A stretch of DNA of 64,000 bases from Methyloprofundus sp. Its GTDB lineage: Bacteria > Pseudomonadota > Gammaproteobacteria > Methylococcales > Methylomonadaceae. A program made the position numbers and the translations under genes. Positions 20,405 through 28,616 of the stretch are shown piece by piece; the stretch's first letter is position 1; each line of letters opens with the position of its first letter. Under the pieces are notes generated by a model. The model was given only the letters and a program-made list of their open reading frames with translations. It did no database searches and had not been told where the DNA came from. The stretch lies in NCBI GenBank assembly GCA_016592635.1, contig AP023240.1, positions 62,001 to 126,000 on the forward strand, given 5' to 3'.

Positions 20405-22087
20405 ATGAGCTATCAACCCTTTATTGAAACACTAATTGAGCAACAGTCCTTGCGGGATAGTGACTTAAATAGAGTTAATAAAATTGAAGAGCAAATGCAA
20501 GAGGTAAGCTTGCCATTATTATTGGTGAAGCTAGGGCTTTGCTCGGAAAAAGATGTTGCTAGTGCCTTGGCAAAGACGACAGGTATTGATGTTGTCGTCG
20601 CGGAAGATTATCCAGATAGTGTATTGTTGCCTGATGCTATTTCCTTGCGCTTTCTCAAGGAATTTCATGTCATAGCCTTAAGTGCCAATGAGCAAAAAAT
20701 TGTGGTGGCTGTTGTTGATCCTGAGAATGCTTTTATCAAACAGTCTTTACAATTAAGTTGTAATACCGAGGTAGAAATAAAAATTGGGCTACTCTCTGAT
20801 ATAGATAAGGCTATTGAGCGTCTATATGGGGATGGCAAATCTCAGATGGGACAAATTACCGATAACTTAGATGATAGTGCTTCATTGGATGATATTGAGC
20901 ATTTAAAAGATTTGGCTAGTGAAGCACCTGTCATTCGTATGGTAAATCTGATTTTTCAACGGGCATTGGAAAATAAAGCATCCGATATTCATTTTGAACC
21001 GTTTGAGGATGCGTTGGTGATACGCTTGCGTATTGACGGGGTCTTACAAAAAATTGAAGGACCTTCGGTCAGTGCGACTGCGGCCATTATTTCTAGAATA
21101 AAGTTAATGGCTAAGTTGAATATTGCCGAGCGCCGGTTGCCACAAGATGGGCGTATTAAAATTCAAATGCAGGGTAAGGAAATTGACCTGCGGGTTTCCA
21201 CTACACCGACCATGTTTGGTGAAAGTGTGGTGATACGGTTGCTAGATAAGGAGAATGTGGTATTTGACTTTGCTACCTTAGGCTTTGAAGAGGCTAATTT
21301 ACAGCAGTTTATTGAAGTATTGGCCAAACCGCACGGTATTATTTTAATAACAGGGCCAACAGGGAGTGGTAAATCAACCACTTTATATACCGCCTTAAGT
21401 CAATTAAACACCCCCGAGAAAAAGATTATTACGGTTGAAGACCCCGTTGAGTATCAGTTAAATGGGGTGAATCAAATTCAAGCTAAACCTAAAATAGGTT
21501 TAACCTTTAGTAGTGCTTTACGTTCTATAGTCAGGCAAGATCCTGATGTCATTATGATTGGTGAAATGCGGGATTTGGAAACCGCTAAAATTGCCGTACA
21601 ATCCGCTTTAACGGGACATTTAGTGTTATCAACCCTGCACACGAATGATGCAGCGGGCGCATTAGCGCGCTTATTGGATATGGGCTTGGATGACTATCTA
21701 CTCACATCGACAATTAATGGTATTTTAGCGCAGCGTTTGGTGAGAAAGTTATGTATGCATTGCCGTGTTCCATACTTAGCAAAGCCTGAAGTGATTGCTG
21801 AGAAAGGTTTAACGCGTTTCTTGAAAAATAATCAATTGACGCTATATCATGCACAAGGGTGTAAAGAGTGTGGTGGTATCGGCTATAGCGGACGTATGGC
21901 TATCATTGAGTTTTTAGTCATGAATGATGCTTTAAGGAAAATGGTAATGGAGCACAAAGAGTCGGGGTTAATTCAAGAAGAAGCGATTAAAGGTGGGATG
22001 CTGACAATTTATCAGGATGGTTTGGCAAAAGCAGCTAAGGGTTTAACTAGTCTGGATGAAGTGTTACGCGTCACTACGGAAGCTTAA
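20405..22087 (+). CDS. gspE: Type II secretion system ATPase GspE
   Basis: Cytoplasmic hexameric ATPase that powers pseudopilus assembly. The N-terminal MshEN-like domain (about 1-140) is followed by a RecA-like core with Walker A GPTGSGKST (about 317-325), an Asp box, Walker B IMIGEMRDLETA (about 383-394) and the His box. A zinc tetracysteine, CMHC (about 449) and CKEC (about 485), sits in the C-terminal domain; it is typical of GspE and PilB. Length is 560 residues. It heads the operon E-F-G-H-I-J-K-L-M-N-D, which separates it from the type IV pilus ATPases. Confidence 0.94.
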   Translation: MSYQPFIETLIEQQSLRDSDLNRVNKIEEQMQEVSLPLLLVKLGLCSEKDVASALAKTTGIDVVVAEDYPDSVLLPDAISLRFLKEFHVIALSANEQKIVVAVVDPENAFIKQSLQLSCNTEVEIKIGLLSDIDKAIERLYGDGKSQMGQITDNLDDSASLDDIEHLKDLASEAPVIRMVNLIFQRALENKASDIHFEPFEDALVIRLRIDGVLQKIEGPSVSATAAIISRIKLMAKLNIAERRLPQDGRIKIQMQGKEIDLRVSTTPTMFGESVVIRLLDKENVVFDFATLGFEEANLQQFIEVLAKPHGIILITGPTGSGKSTTLYTALSQLNTPEKKIITVEDPVEYQLNGVNQIQAKPKIGLTFSSALRSIVRQDPDVIMIGEMRDLETAKIAVQSALTGHLVLSTLHTNDAAGALARLLDMGLDDYLLTSTINGILAQRLVRKLCMHCRVPYLAKPEVIAEKGLTRFLKNNQLTLYHAQGCKECGGIGYSGRMAIIEFLVMNDALRKMVMEHKESGLIQEEAIKGGMLTIYQDGLAKAAKGLTSLDEVLRVTTEA

Positions 22088-22088
22088 T

Positions 22089-23306
22089 GTGACTATTTAC
22101 GCTTATAAAGCCGTTAATGCAGAAGGTGATATTCAGGAAGGCACTAAAGAAGCAACAAGTGAAGCCTCGGTTATCAGTCAATTACAAGCTGATGGTTTAA
22201 TTCCTATTAAGGTGTCTGTGTCAGGTTTTGCGCGAGGTTCTTTTTTTGCATTTAAGCAAGAGCAACAAGGCTTATCACCTAAAGAAGTAGCACTTTTTAC
22301 TAAAGAATTGGCAACATTATTGCAGGCAGGACTGCCTATAGATCGGTCTTTAGTGGTATTGATGGAGTTACTTGATGATGATTCTAAAATATATGACTTA
22401 ATCAAAGGGGTGTTAGAGCGGGTTAAAGGCGGGGTTAATTTAGCTGATGCTTTGGAAGCAGAATCCAGTGCTTTTTCACGATTTTATATTAATATGCTAC
22501 GTGCAGGTGAAGCTGGCGGGAGTGTTGATGTTGTATTGGGGCAGCTATCTGAATATTTAGAAAAATCTAAAGAGTTAAAAGATACTGTCAGTACTGCTTT
22601 AATTTACCCTTCGATTCTAGTTATTATGGCAGTTGGGTCAGTGTTTTTATTACTGACCTTTGTGGTGCCGCAGTTTACCGAGATGTTTGAAAGTGCGGGC
22701 AAGGAATTACCCGTTTCCACACAAATAGTGGTTGCCAGTGCGGAATGGTTACAAAGCTATTGGTGGGCGGTCATTATATTTGGTGTGGGTACTTTTTTTG
22801 TATTGCGTTTTGAAACCACAGTTGGCCCAAGAAAAGAGCAATGGGATCGATTGATTTTATCATTACCGCTGTTTGGTGAAATTATCCGTAATGTTAATAC
22901 CACTAATTTTACACGTACTTTAGGCACATTATTAACCAATGGCGTGCCGATCTTGACGGCGCTAGGCATTGTCAAAGGCACACTGAGTAATTTGGTATTA
23001 CTTAATGCGGTTGCTGAAGCTGAGGAAAATCTGAAGCAGGGCAAGGATATGTCCAGTGCGTTAATCGAATCGGGGCAGTTTCCTAAAATGGCAACGCAAA
23101 TGATTAAAATGGGTGAAGAGACTGGCAAGATGGAAGAAATGCTAGAGCGGACGGCTAGTACCTATGATAAACAGCTGAAAATTACCATTGAACGGATGCT
23201 GGCAATGATGGAACCCATTCTTATTGTGACTTTAGGACTGTTAATTGCCGGCATTATTATTTCTATTTTATCTGCCATTTTGAGTGTTAATGATTTGGCG
23301 TTTTAA
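22089..23306 (+). CDS. gspF: Type II secretion inner-membrane platform protein GspF
   Basis: Polytopic inner-membrane protein that links the ATPase to pseudopilus assembly. Two repeated T2SSF helical domains carry the SPKEVALFTKELATLLQAG and NTTNFTRTLGTLLTNGV motifs. Three hydrophobic segments are visible, the last at the C terminus. The GTG at 22089 is chosen: it gives the usual family start, TIYAYKAVNAEGDIQEG, and has ggaag six bases upstream. An in-frame ATG at 22056 would overlap gspE by 32 bases and add an atypical extension. From 22089 the protein has 405 residues, normal for GspF. Confidence 0.93.
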   Translation: MTIYAYKAVNAEGDIQEGTKEATSEASVISQLQADGLIPIKVSVSGFARGSFFAFKQEQQGLSPKEVALFTKELATLLQAGLPIDRSLVVLMELLDDDSKIYDLIKGVLERVKGGVNLADALEAESSAFSRFYINMLRAGEAGGSVDVVLGQLSEYLEKSKELKDTVSTALIYPSILVIMAVGSVFLLLTFVVPQFTEMFESAGKELPVSTQIVVASAEWLQSYWWAVIIFGVGTFFVLRFETTVGPRKEQWDRLILSLPLFGEIIRNVNTTNFTRTLGTLLTNGVPILTALGIVKGTLSNLVLLNAVAEAEENLKQGKDMSSALIESGQFPKMATQMIKMGEETGKMEEMLERTASTYDKQLKITIERMLAMMEPILIVTLGLLIAGIIISILSAILSVNDLAF

Positions 23307-23351
23307 AGAACATATTGCAAAAGAATAATATATAAAATGATGGGAGTTACA

Positions 23352-23777
23352 ATGAAAAAGACTAAACAGGCACAGCATGGATTTACTTTAATTGAATTAT
23401 TGGTGGTATTAGCCATTATTGGTTTATTAGCCGGTCTGGTTGGCCCGCAAGTAATGAAACATTTGGGGGGGGCTAAAACTAAAGCTGCTCGTGCCCAGAT
23501 TGAAGATTTAGCAGGAGCTCTAGACATGTACCGCATGGACGTGGGGCGTTATCCAACGACTGAAGAAGGCTTAGGTGCATTGGTTGCTGCGCCTGCGAGT
23601 GCGCGTTCGTGGAATGGCCCTTATTTGCGTAAAAATACCATACCACAAGATCCTTGGATATATGATTATCATTATGTATCTCCTGGGGAGCATGGTCGTT
23701 TTGACTTGTTTTCTTTAGGCTCTGATAATGCTGCAGGTGGTGAAGGCGAAGACCAAGATATTAATAGCTGGGAATAG
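23352..23777 (+). CDS. gspG: Type II secretion major pseudopilin GspG
   Basis: Major subunit of the T2SS pseudopilus. The prepilin signal MKKTKQAQHG is cut before FTLIELLVVLAIIG, leaving an N-terminal Phe and Glu at position 5. The C-terminal globular domain has the GspG features: RYPTTEEGLGALV, NGPYLRK, PQDPWIYDYHY and the calcium-site region SLGSDNAAGGEGEDQDI near the end. The start at 23352 is chosen because gggag stands five bases before it; ATGs at 23337 and 23340 lie upstream in frame. About 141 residues, typical. Confidence 0.95.
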   Translation: MKKTKQAQHGFTLIELLVVLAIIGLLAGLVGPQVMKHLGGAKTKAARAQIEDLAGALDMYRMDVGRYPTTEEGLGALVAAPASARSWNGPYLRKNTIPQDPWIYDYHYVSPGEHGRFDLFSLGSDNAAGGEGEDQDINSWE

Positions 23778-23838
23778 CATTTTTGTACGTTGGAATTATA
23801 AGTACCAAATAGCTGTGATTTAATATTTTACTCGCATC

Positions 23839-24291
23839 GTGTCTCGTACAGGTTTAATAAAAGGATTTACCTTAATAGAGTTATTGATAGTGCTGGTTAT
23901 TATTGCGCTAGCTTCTGCGGTAGCCATTCCTAATATTGGTTCAGGTAATCAAACTGCCACTTTAAATGCGGCAGCACGAGAAATTGCTTCGGCATTACGT
24001 TTTGCACGTGGACATGCTTTGACGCATCGTAAAGAAAGTCGCTTTTTATTTGATTTAGATAGCAATAGCTATCAAGTAACAGATAAAGATAAGCTCTATA
24101 CCATTAGTAAAGACATTGAAGTGACTTTAGATGTTGCCGAATCACAGTTAGAGGGTGAGCGACAAGGTGGGGTGCGTTTTTTTCCTGACGGCTCGGCAAC
24201 GGGTGGGCGGATTACTTTAGAAATAGCAGAAAATAAACGCCAGTTAGACATTAACTGGTTAACTGGGCAAGTAGAATTGCATGAATTTTAG
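23839..24291 (+). CDS. gspH: Type II secretion minor pseudopilin GspH
   Basis: Minor pseudopilin with a short prepilin leader, cut between G9 and [18 protein letters not shown]; Glu5 is present. The C-terminal part is a beta-rich GspH/FimT domain (RFARGHALTHRKESRFLF, VRFFPDGSATGGRITLE). The start is a GTG at 23839, the only start codon upstream of the leader; no strong ribosome site is seen. Length is 150 residues. It overlaps gspI by 11 bases. Confidence 0.88.
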   Translation: MSRTGLIKGFTLIELLIVLVIIALASAVAIPNIGSGNQTATLNAAAREIASALRFARGHALTHRKESRFLFDLDSNSYQVTDKDKLYTISKDIEVTLDVAESQLEGERQGGVRFFPDGSATGGRITLEIAENKRQLDINWLTGQVELHEF

Positions 24292-24703
24292 GCAGCATGT
24301 GCAACAAGGTTTTTCGTTATTAGAAATCTTGGTTGCCTTTTCAATTTTGGCCTTGTCATTAGGCATTATATTGAATATTTTTTCAGGTGGACTACGGCGC
24401 ACTATTATTTCGGAAGAGTATCAACAAGCGGTCATTATTGCACAAGCAAAACTGGCAGCGAGTGGTATAGAAACTGAGTTAAAAGATGAAATCACTTCTG
24501 GGCAACTGCTGGATAAGTATTTCTGGAGAGTGCAAGTCCAGCCTTATCAGTTAAATACAGAGCTTGATGAGGCCGCTGAGTCTGATGGCGATATACCTAT
24601 TTTACCTTATCAAGTGACAGTAACGGTCGAGTGGTTTGCTGGGAAAAGTAACCGCCAAATACAGTTAACAACGCTTAAGTTGGCGGCGGCAGAAAATGAA
24701 TAA
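24281..24703 (+). CDS. gspI: Type II secretion minor pseudopilin GspI
   Basis: Minor pseudopilin of 140 residues that helps form the GspH-I-J-K tip complex, which starts pseudopilus assembly. The prepilin leader ends at G10 before FSLLEILVAFSILALSLG, a classic GspI start. A conserved family segment is QAVIIAQAKLAASGIE. It lies between gspH and gspJ and overlaps both, by 11 and 8 bases, which implies coupled translation. Confidence 0.9.
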   Translation: MNFRQHVQQGFSLLEILVAFSILALSLGIILNIFSGGLRRTIISEEYQQAVIIAQAKLAASGIETELKDEITSGQLLDKYFWRVQVQPYQLNTELDEAAESDGDIPILPYQVTVTVEWFAGKSNRQIQLTTLKLAAAENE

Positions 24704-25391
24704 GCAGTTATCTGGCTTTACTTTATTAGAAGTATTAATTGGGATGAGCTTATTAAGCATTATGATGTTGCTATTATTTGCCAGTTTAAGAACCTGTGTA
24801 CAGAGTTGGAATGCCGGTGAAAAGAAAATAGCCGAGGTCAGCCAAGCAACAATTGTGCAGAATTTTTTGCGCAATAAATTACAGACGGCCTTACCTTTAA
24901 ATGCTGATTTTTTGGAAGAGGATGCAGAATTCTCCTTTCAAGGCGAAGCGCATAGTTTGCAATTTGTTGCTCCTATGTCTGCCAGTGCAGGACGTTTGGG
25001 CTTGCAGCTATTTATGATTAGTTTGCAGCCTGAAGAGGAAGGGGCTGGTCAGCAGTTGATGGTTGATATCAAGCCATTTTTTGCACAAAATGATATGGAG
25101 CAATGGGACGGTGAGCAAGTGGTTATTTTAAAGAAAATACATGAGCTGAATATTGCCTACTTTGGTATTGATCAAGATGACCCTGATGTGGAACCTCGTT
25201 GGCATAAGCAATGGCTAGATAAGCAAAGCCTACCTGAGTTGGTGAGCATTGATGTAGAGCTTATTACGGGAGTCGTGTGGCCGCAACTGGTTGTGAATTT
25301 TAAAGTAGAATCAGCGCTTAATGCAACTGGGGTAAGCGGCAGGTCTAGAACCCAGCGCAGTAAGGCTAATTTGTTTGGCCTGCTTAAATAA
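24696..25391 (+). CDS. gspJ: Type II secretion minor pseudopilin GspJ
   Basis: Minor pseudopilin of 231 residues in the tip complex. The leader ends at G7 before FTLLEVLIGMSLLSIMMLLL, with Glu5 present. The C-terminal domain has the GspJ segments SLQFVAPMSASAGRLGLQ and LISLDVELI-like strands. It starts within the last codons of gspI and ends three bases before gspK. Confidence 0.88.
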   Translation: MNKQLSGFTLLEVLIGMSLLSIMMLLLFASLRTCVQSWNAGEKKIAEVSQATIVQNFLRNKLQTALPLNADFLEEDAEFSFQGEAHSLQFVAPMSASAGRLGLQLFMISLQPEEEGAGQQLMVDIKPFFAQNDMEQWDGEQVVILKKIHELNIAYFGIDQDDPDVEPRWHKQWLDKQSLPELVSIDVELITGVVWPQLVVNFKVESALNATGVSGRSRTQRSKANLFGLLK

Positions 25392-25394
25392 GCC

Positions 25395-26312
25395 ATGACA
25401 AACAATAAGGGGTTTGCACTGGTTTTGGTACTGTGGGTACTGACTTTAGTGACCATTATGGCGAGTAGCTTTACCTTGACCATACAGCGTGAAACCGCGA
25501 TAACTTCTGGATTGAAAGAAACGGCAGAGGCTACAGCGCTTGCAGATGCAGGTATTAGTTATGCCATTTTGAAGTTATTTGGCACAGATCAAGAGCAAAG
25601 TTGGCAAGGTTTTAATAGCTTGTATGAAATTGAGTTTGCTGGTCAAAAAGTACGTATTAAAGTGGCGGATGAGTCGGGCAAAATTAGCATTAATTATGCG
25701 GATGCAGAGCAATTGCAACAGTTATTTGCAGCTATAAATGTTGATGGGGAATTAGCAGATCAATTGGTGGATGCTATTCTCGATTGGCGGGATAAAAATG
25801 ATTTACATAGAGTATACGGTGCTGAGAAAGATCAATATGCGGCAGCTGACAAGAATTATGCCCCCCGTAATGGACTGTTTGCCAGTATTGAGGAGTTACA
25901 GATGGTGATGGGGATGACACCTGCAATATACCAGCAGCTACAAGGTATGATTAGCATTTATACAAAAAAAGCGGCACTTAACCCGACAACTGCGAGTAGG
26001 GAAGTATTATTGACTCTCCCAGAGGTGACTGCTGAAATGGTTGATGAATATATAGTACAGCGCGTAGCCAATGAACGTAATCAAGAAGCTATTACTGCGC
26101 CAGAGTGGTTTAAAGGTAGCACCCAGAAAAGTGGGATTTTTAGGATTATTGCTGAAGTTATGATATCAAAAGGTATCAGTCAACAAATAATGGTCGTGGT
26201 ACAAAAATCGACCTCACAAAATGGTTTACCCTTTAAAATTTTAAAATGGGCACAGGATTATCAATTACCTTCATTATTTTTGTCTACAAATGATGCAAGG
26301 CTGATTAATTAA
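25395..26312 (+). CDS. gspK: Type II secretion minor pseudopilin GspK
   Basis: Largest minor pseudopilin (305 residues), expected at the pseudopilus tip. The leader ends at G6 before FALVLVLWVLTLVTIMASS; position 5 is not Glu, as usual in GspK. The alpha-helical insert domain has ADESGKISINYADAEQLQ and ILDWRDKNDLHRVYGAE, features of GspK. The second half includes LNPTTASREVLLTLP, similar to the helix-hairpin-helix region of the family. Confidence 0.92.
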   Translation: MTNNKGFALVLVLWVLTLVTIMASSFTLTIQRETAITSGLKETAEATALADAGISYAILKLFGTDQEQSWQGFNSLYEIEFAGQKVRIKVADESGKISINYADAEQLQQLFAAINVDGELADQLVDAILDWRDKNDLHRVYGAEKDQYAAADKNYAPRNGLFASIEELQMVMGMTPAIYQQLQGMISIYTKKAALNPTTASREVLLTLPEVTAEMVDEYIVQRVANERNQEAITAPEWFKGSTQKSGIFRIIAEVMISKGISQQIMVVVQKSTSQNGLPFKILKWAQDYQLPSLFLSTNDARLIN

Positions 26313-26313
26313 T

Positions 26314-27417
26314 ATGATAAATTTGGATAGCAATATTGAGATTGGCCCCTTTTTTAAATGGTGGGCAGAGCAGCTAAGTTTTCTATTACCCGCAAGCTTT
26401 CGTGAAGCAGTAAAAGGTAAAGGTTTTCTGGTTATTGATATAAGTGGGGAGCAAGCGCAGCTAAGCTATATTAATAATGAGCAGCAAAAGCTATTGGGCG
26501 AGTTTGACATTAATGCTTTGGCAAAAGAAGAATTGCAAAGCATCATTGAAAGCAATGCTGATTACCAAGGTCTGGATATGGTTTTGCGTGTTCCAGAACA
26601 TTTATCGGTAAAACAAGATATATTTTTGCCTGCTGCAACGGAAGCAAATTTACGACAGGTCATTGGTTATGAATTAGATAAATATACTCCGTTTACCAAA
26701 GAACAAGTGTATTTTGATATTATCAAACTAGGAGCCGCAAAGAATAAAGCATTGTTGCATATTGTATTGGTGTTAGTGAAAAAAGCGGACTTAGACGAGA
26801 TGTATCAATATTGTTTAACTCTCGGGGTAAAGCCCTCTTTTGCTGATACGGCCACTCGCCCCGTTGTTTCAGGCAAGTCTGGCAGTCAGTATAATTTGTT
26901 GCCTAAAGATTTATGTCAAAAAGCTAACAAAATGCCCTTGTTTATTATGCTTGGCTCTATGTCATTGAGTTTGGTGCTATTTATCCTGTTATTGGCTTTG
27001 CCATTAAATACCGCGACGGGTGGCTTGGAAGCTTTAAAGCTGCATGGACAGAAACAGGCGCGCAAAGCATTAGCAATAGAAGATTCAAAAAAAGGTATCG
27101 ATTCTCTGCTGTTGGCCACGCAGAAGCTTATTGATAAGAAAAACTCGGCACCTGCAATGATTGATGTGGTTGAGACTGTGAGTAAGGTACTGGACGATGA
27201 TACTTGGGTGTCACAGTTTCGTTATGTGAATAAAACGTTACAGCTAACAGGACAATCAGCAAGTGCTTCAAATTTAATTGCCTCCTTAGAAAAACAGGTA
27301 ATTTTTCACAATGTTAAGTTTATTTCGCCTGTTACTAAAGATACACGCACCGGCTTAGAGCGTTTTAAAATATCAACTGAAGTCACTAAACAAAAAAATG
27401 ATGCAAAAGCTGAATAA
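26314..27417 (+). CDS. gspL: Type II secretion assembly protein GspL
   Basis: Inner-membrane protein linking GspE to the periplasmic assembly. The cytoplasmic part (about 30-200) resembles the actin-like PilM/GspL fold: FLVIDISGEQAQLSYI, RVPEHLSVKQDIFLPAA, LRQVIGYELDKYTPF. A single membrane helix (LFIMLGSMSLSLVLFILLLAL) lies around 208-228. The periplasmic part is PilN-like. At 367 residues it is close to the Xanthomonas XpsL size and shorter than many GspL. It overlaps gspM by 20 bases. Confidence 0.85.
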   Translation: MINLDSNIEIGPFFKWWAEQLSFLLPASFREAVKGKGFLVIDISGEQAQLSYINNEQQKLLGEFDINALAKEELQSIIESNADYQGLDMVLRVPEHLSVKQDIFLPAATEANLRQVIGYELDKYTPFTKEQVYFDIIKLGAAKNKALLHIVLVLVKKADLDEMYQYCLTLGVKPSFADTATRPVVSGKSGSQYNLLPKDLCQKANKMPLFIMLGSMSLSLVLFILLLALPLNTATGGLEALKLHGQKQARKALAIEDSKKGIDSLLLATQKLIDKKNSAPAMIDVVETVSKVLDDDTWVSQFRYVNKTLQLTGQSASASNLIASLEKQVIFHNVKFISPVTKDTRTGLERFKISTEVTKQKNDAKAE

Positions 27418-27988
27418 TAAACAACAGCGCTGGCTTGCGGTAGGGCTATTAGTCGGTATCATTATTTTGCTATGTGCTGTCATTTTTATACCGTGGTATA
27501 GCGCATTTAAAAGTACGACTGATGAGTTTGATGATTTAATGTTCCGGGTCAAACGCTATGAAAGAGTGATTGCTAGTCGGGACGAAGTGTTGCTGGAAGT
27601 GGAGCAGGGGCGAGAAGAGGTTAATGCATTAGGTTATTTTTACGCACAGGAAACTTCATCACTGGTTGCCGCTGAATTACAGAAGCGAATTAAGTCCATA
27701 GTGCAGCGAGCGGGTGGTGATATTACTAGTACTCAGGTTTTGCCGCATAAAGATCGCGATGAGTTACTGCAGATTACGGTGAAAGTTAAATTATCTGGGG
27801 ATATGGAAATGCTACGTAGCCTTTTATATGATATTGAGGTTGAAAAGCCATTGATGAGCATTGAAGAAATGAGTATTACCCCCAAAACAAGAGGCTTCAG
27901 TCGGCGAAGTAAGGCTAAAAAGAAAGCACAAAGCGATAAAGTGACTGTGACCCTACAAATTGCAGGATATATGAGGAAAGACCTGTAA
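27398..27988 (+). CDS. gspM: Type II secretion protein GspM
   Basis: Bitopic inner-membrane protein of 196 residues that pairs with GspL. One helix (LAVGLLVGIIILLCAVIFIPW) lies near the N terminus; a coiled-coil-like segment (FDDLMFRVKRYERVIASRD) and a ferredoxin-like periplasmic domain follow. Near the C terminus is a basic patch, RRSKAKKKAQSDK. It starts 20 bases inside gspL and ends in a one-base overlap with the next gene. Confidence 0.82.
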   Translation: MMQKLNNKQQRWLAVGLLVGIIILLCAVIFIPWYSAFKSTTDEFDDLMFRVKRYERVIASRDEVLLEVEQGREEVNALGYFYAQETSSLVAAELQKRIKSIVQRAGGDITSTQVLPHKDRDELLQITVKVKLSGDMEMLRSLLYDIEVEKPLMSIEEMSITPKTRGFSRRSKAKKKAQSDKVTVTLQIAGYMRKDL

Positions 27989-28614
27989 TGCGCTCAATCA
28001 AGTGGGAGTATTTATTAACGCTAGTGTTTGTCGTTACCAGTGTGATATTGCTGGTATTGCTAGCAGTGCAGGCACATTATGGCCAGCAATACCGTGACCA
28101 ATACGTTCAAGAATTACTGGGGGTGCAGAGTGCTGGTTTTGAAATGCAAGAGATGCCAAGTTATCATGCTAATGAACAGGCAATCGATGATTATGCAACG
28201 CTCATTGAGCGGCCTTTATTTTTCAAAGGAAGGCGGCCGATTGAGCCTAGCGAAGTTGAGGAAGCTCAAACTAGTACGTCACAAGGCGTAGTAAAAGATA
28301 TTGGGTTAAATTTGGTTGGTATCATTAATACCCCAGGTAATAGTTATGCGCTATTTAATAATCCGCGAGCTAAGCCTGATGAGGAGAAATTCCCACGTTA
28401 TCGGCAAGGTGAGAAAATTAAGGGTTGGTTAGTGCAAGAAATAAAGCAGGATAGTGTCATCATTGCCGCTAATGGCGGCACTGAAAAGATTTTATTAGCA
28501 AAGCCTCGTCCTAAAGCACCTGCGAGAGTTGCCAGAAAAAAATCTAAAGCGGCTAAAGCACGCAGTAAAAAGAAGCCTACCCCTAACCCTTTTAAACAAT
28601 TACTTAAGAAATAA
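27988..28614 (+). CDS. Type II secretion GspN/GspC-like protein (XpsN type)
   Basis: Bitopic protein of 208 residues with an N-terminal helix (LLTLVFVVTSVILLVLLAV). The family signature RPLFFKGRRP is followed by a small beta domain (LNLVGIINTPGNSYALF, RYRQGEKIKGW, VIIAAN) that resembles the homology region of GspC and the related PilP fold. The C terminus is a lysine-rich tail from about 170. It sits between gspM and gspD, where Xanthomonas has xpsN, whose product acts in place of GspC as the link from the inner membrane to the secretin. No other gspC candidate is present. The tail may be for interaction; that is a guess. Confidence 0.75.
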   Translation: MRSIKWEYLLTLVFVVTSVILLVLLAVQAHYGQQYRDQYVQELLGVQSAGFEMQEMPSYHANEQAIDDYATLIERPLFFKGRRPIEPSEVEEAQTSTSQGVVKDIGLNLVGIINTPGNSYALFNNPRAKPDEEKFPRYRQGEKIKGWLVQEIKQDSVIIAANGGTEKILLAKPRPKAPARVARKKSKAAKARSKKKPTPNPFKQLLKK

Positions 28615-28616
28615 GA

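Noticed and set aside
22757..23128. 123-codon frame opposite gspF
   Set aside because: Antisense shadow; gspF motifs are intact on the plus strand.
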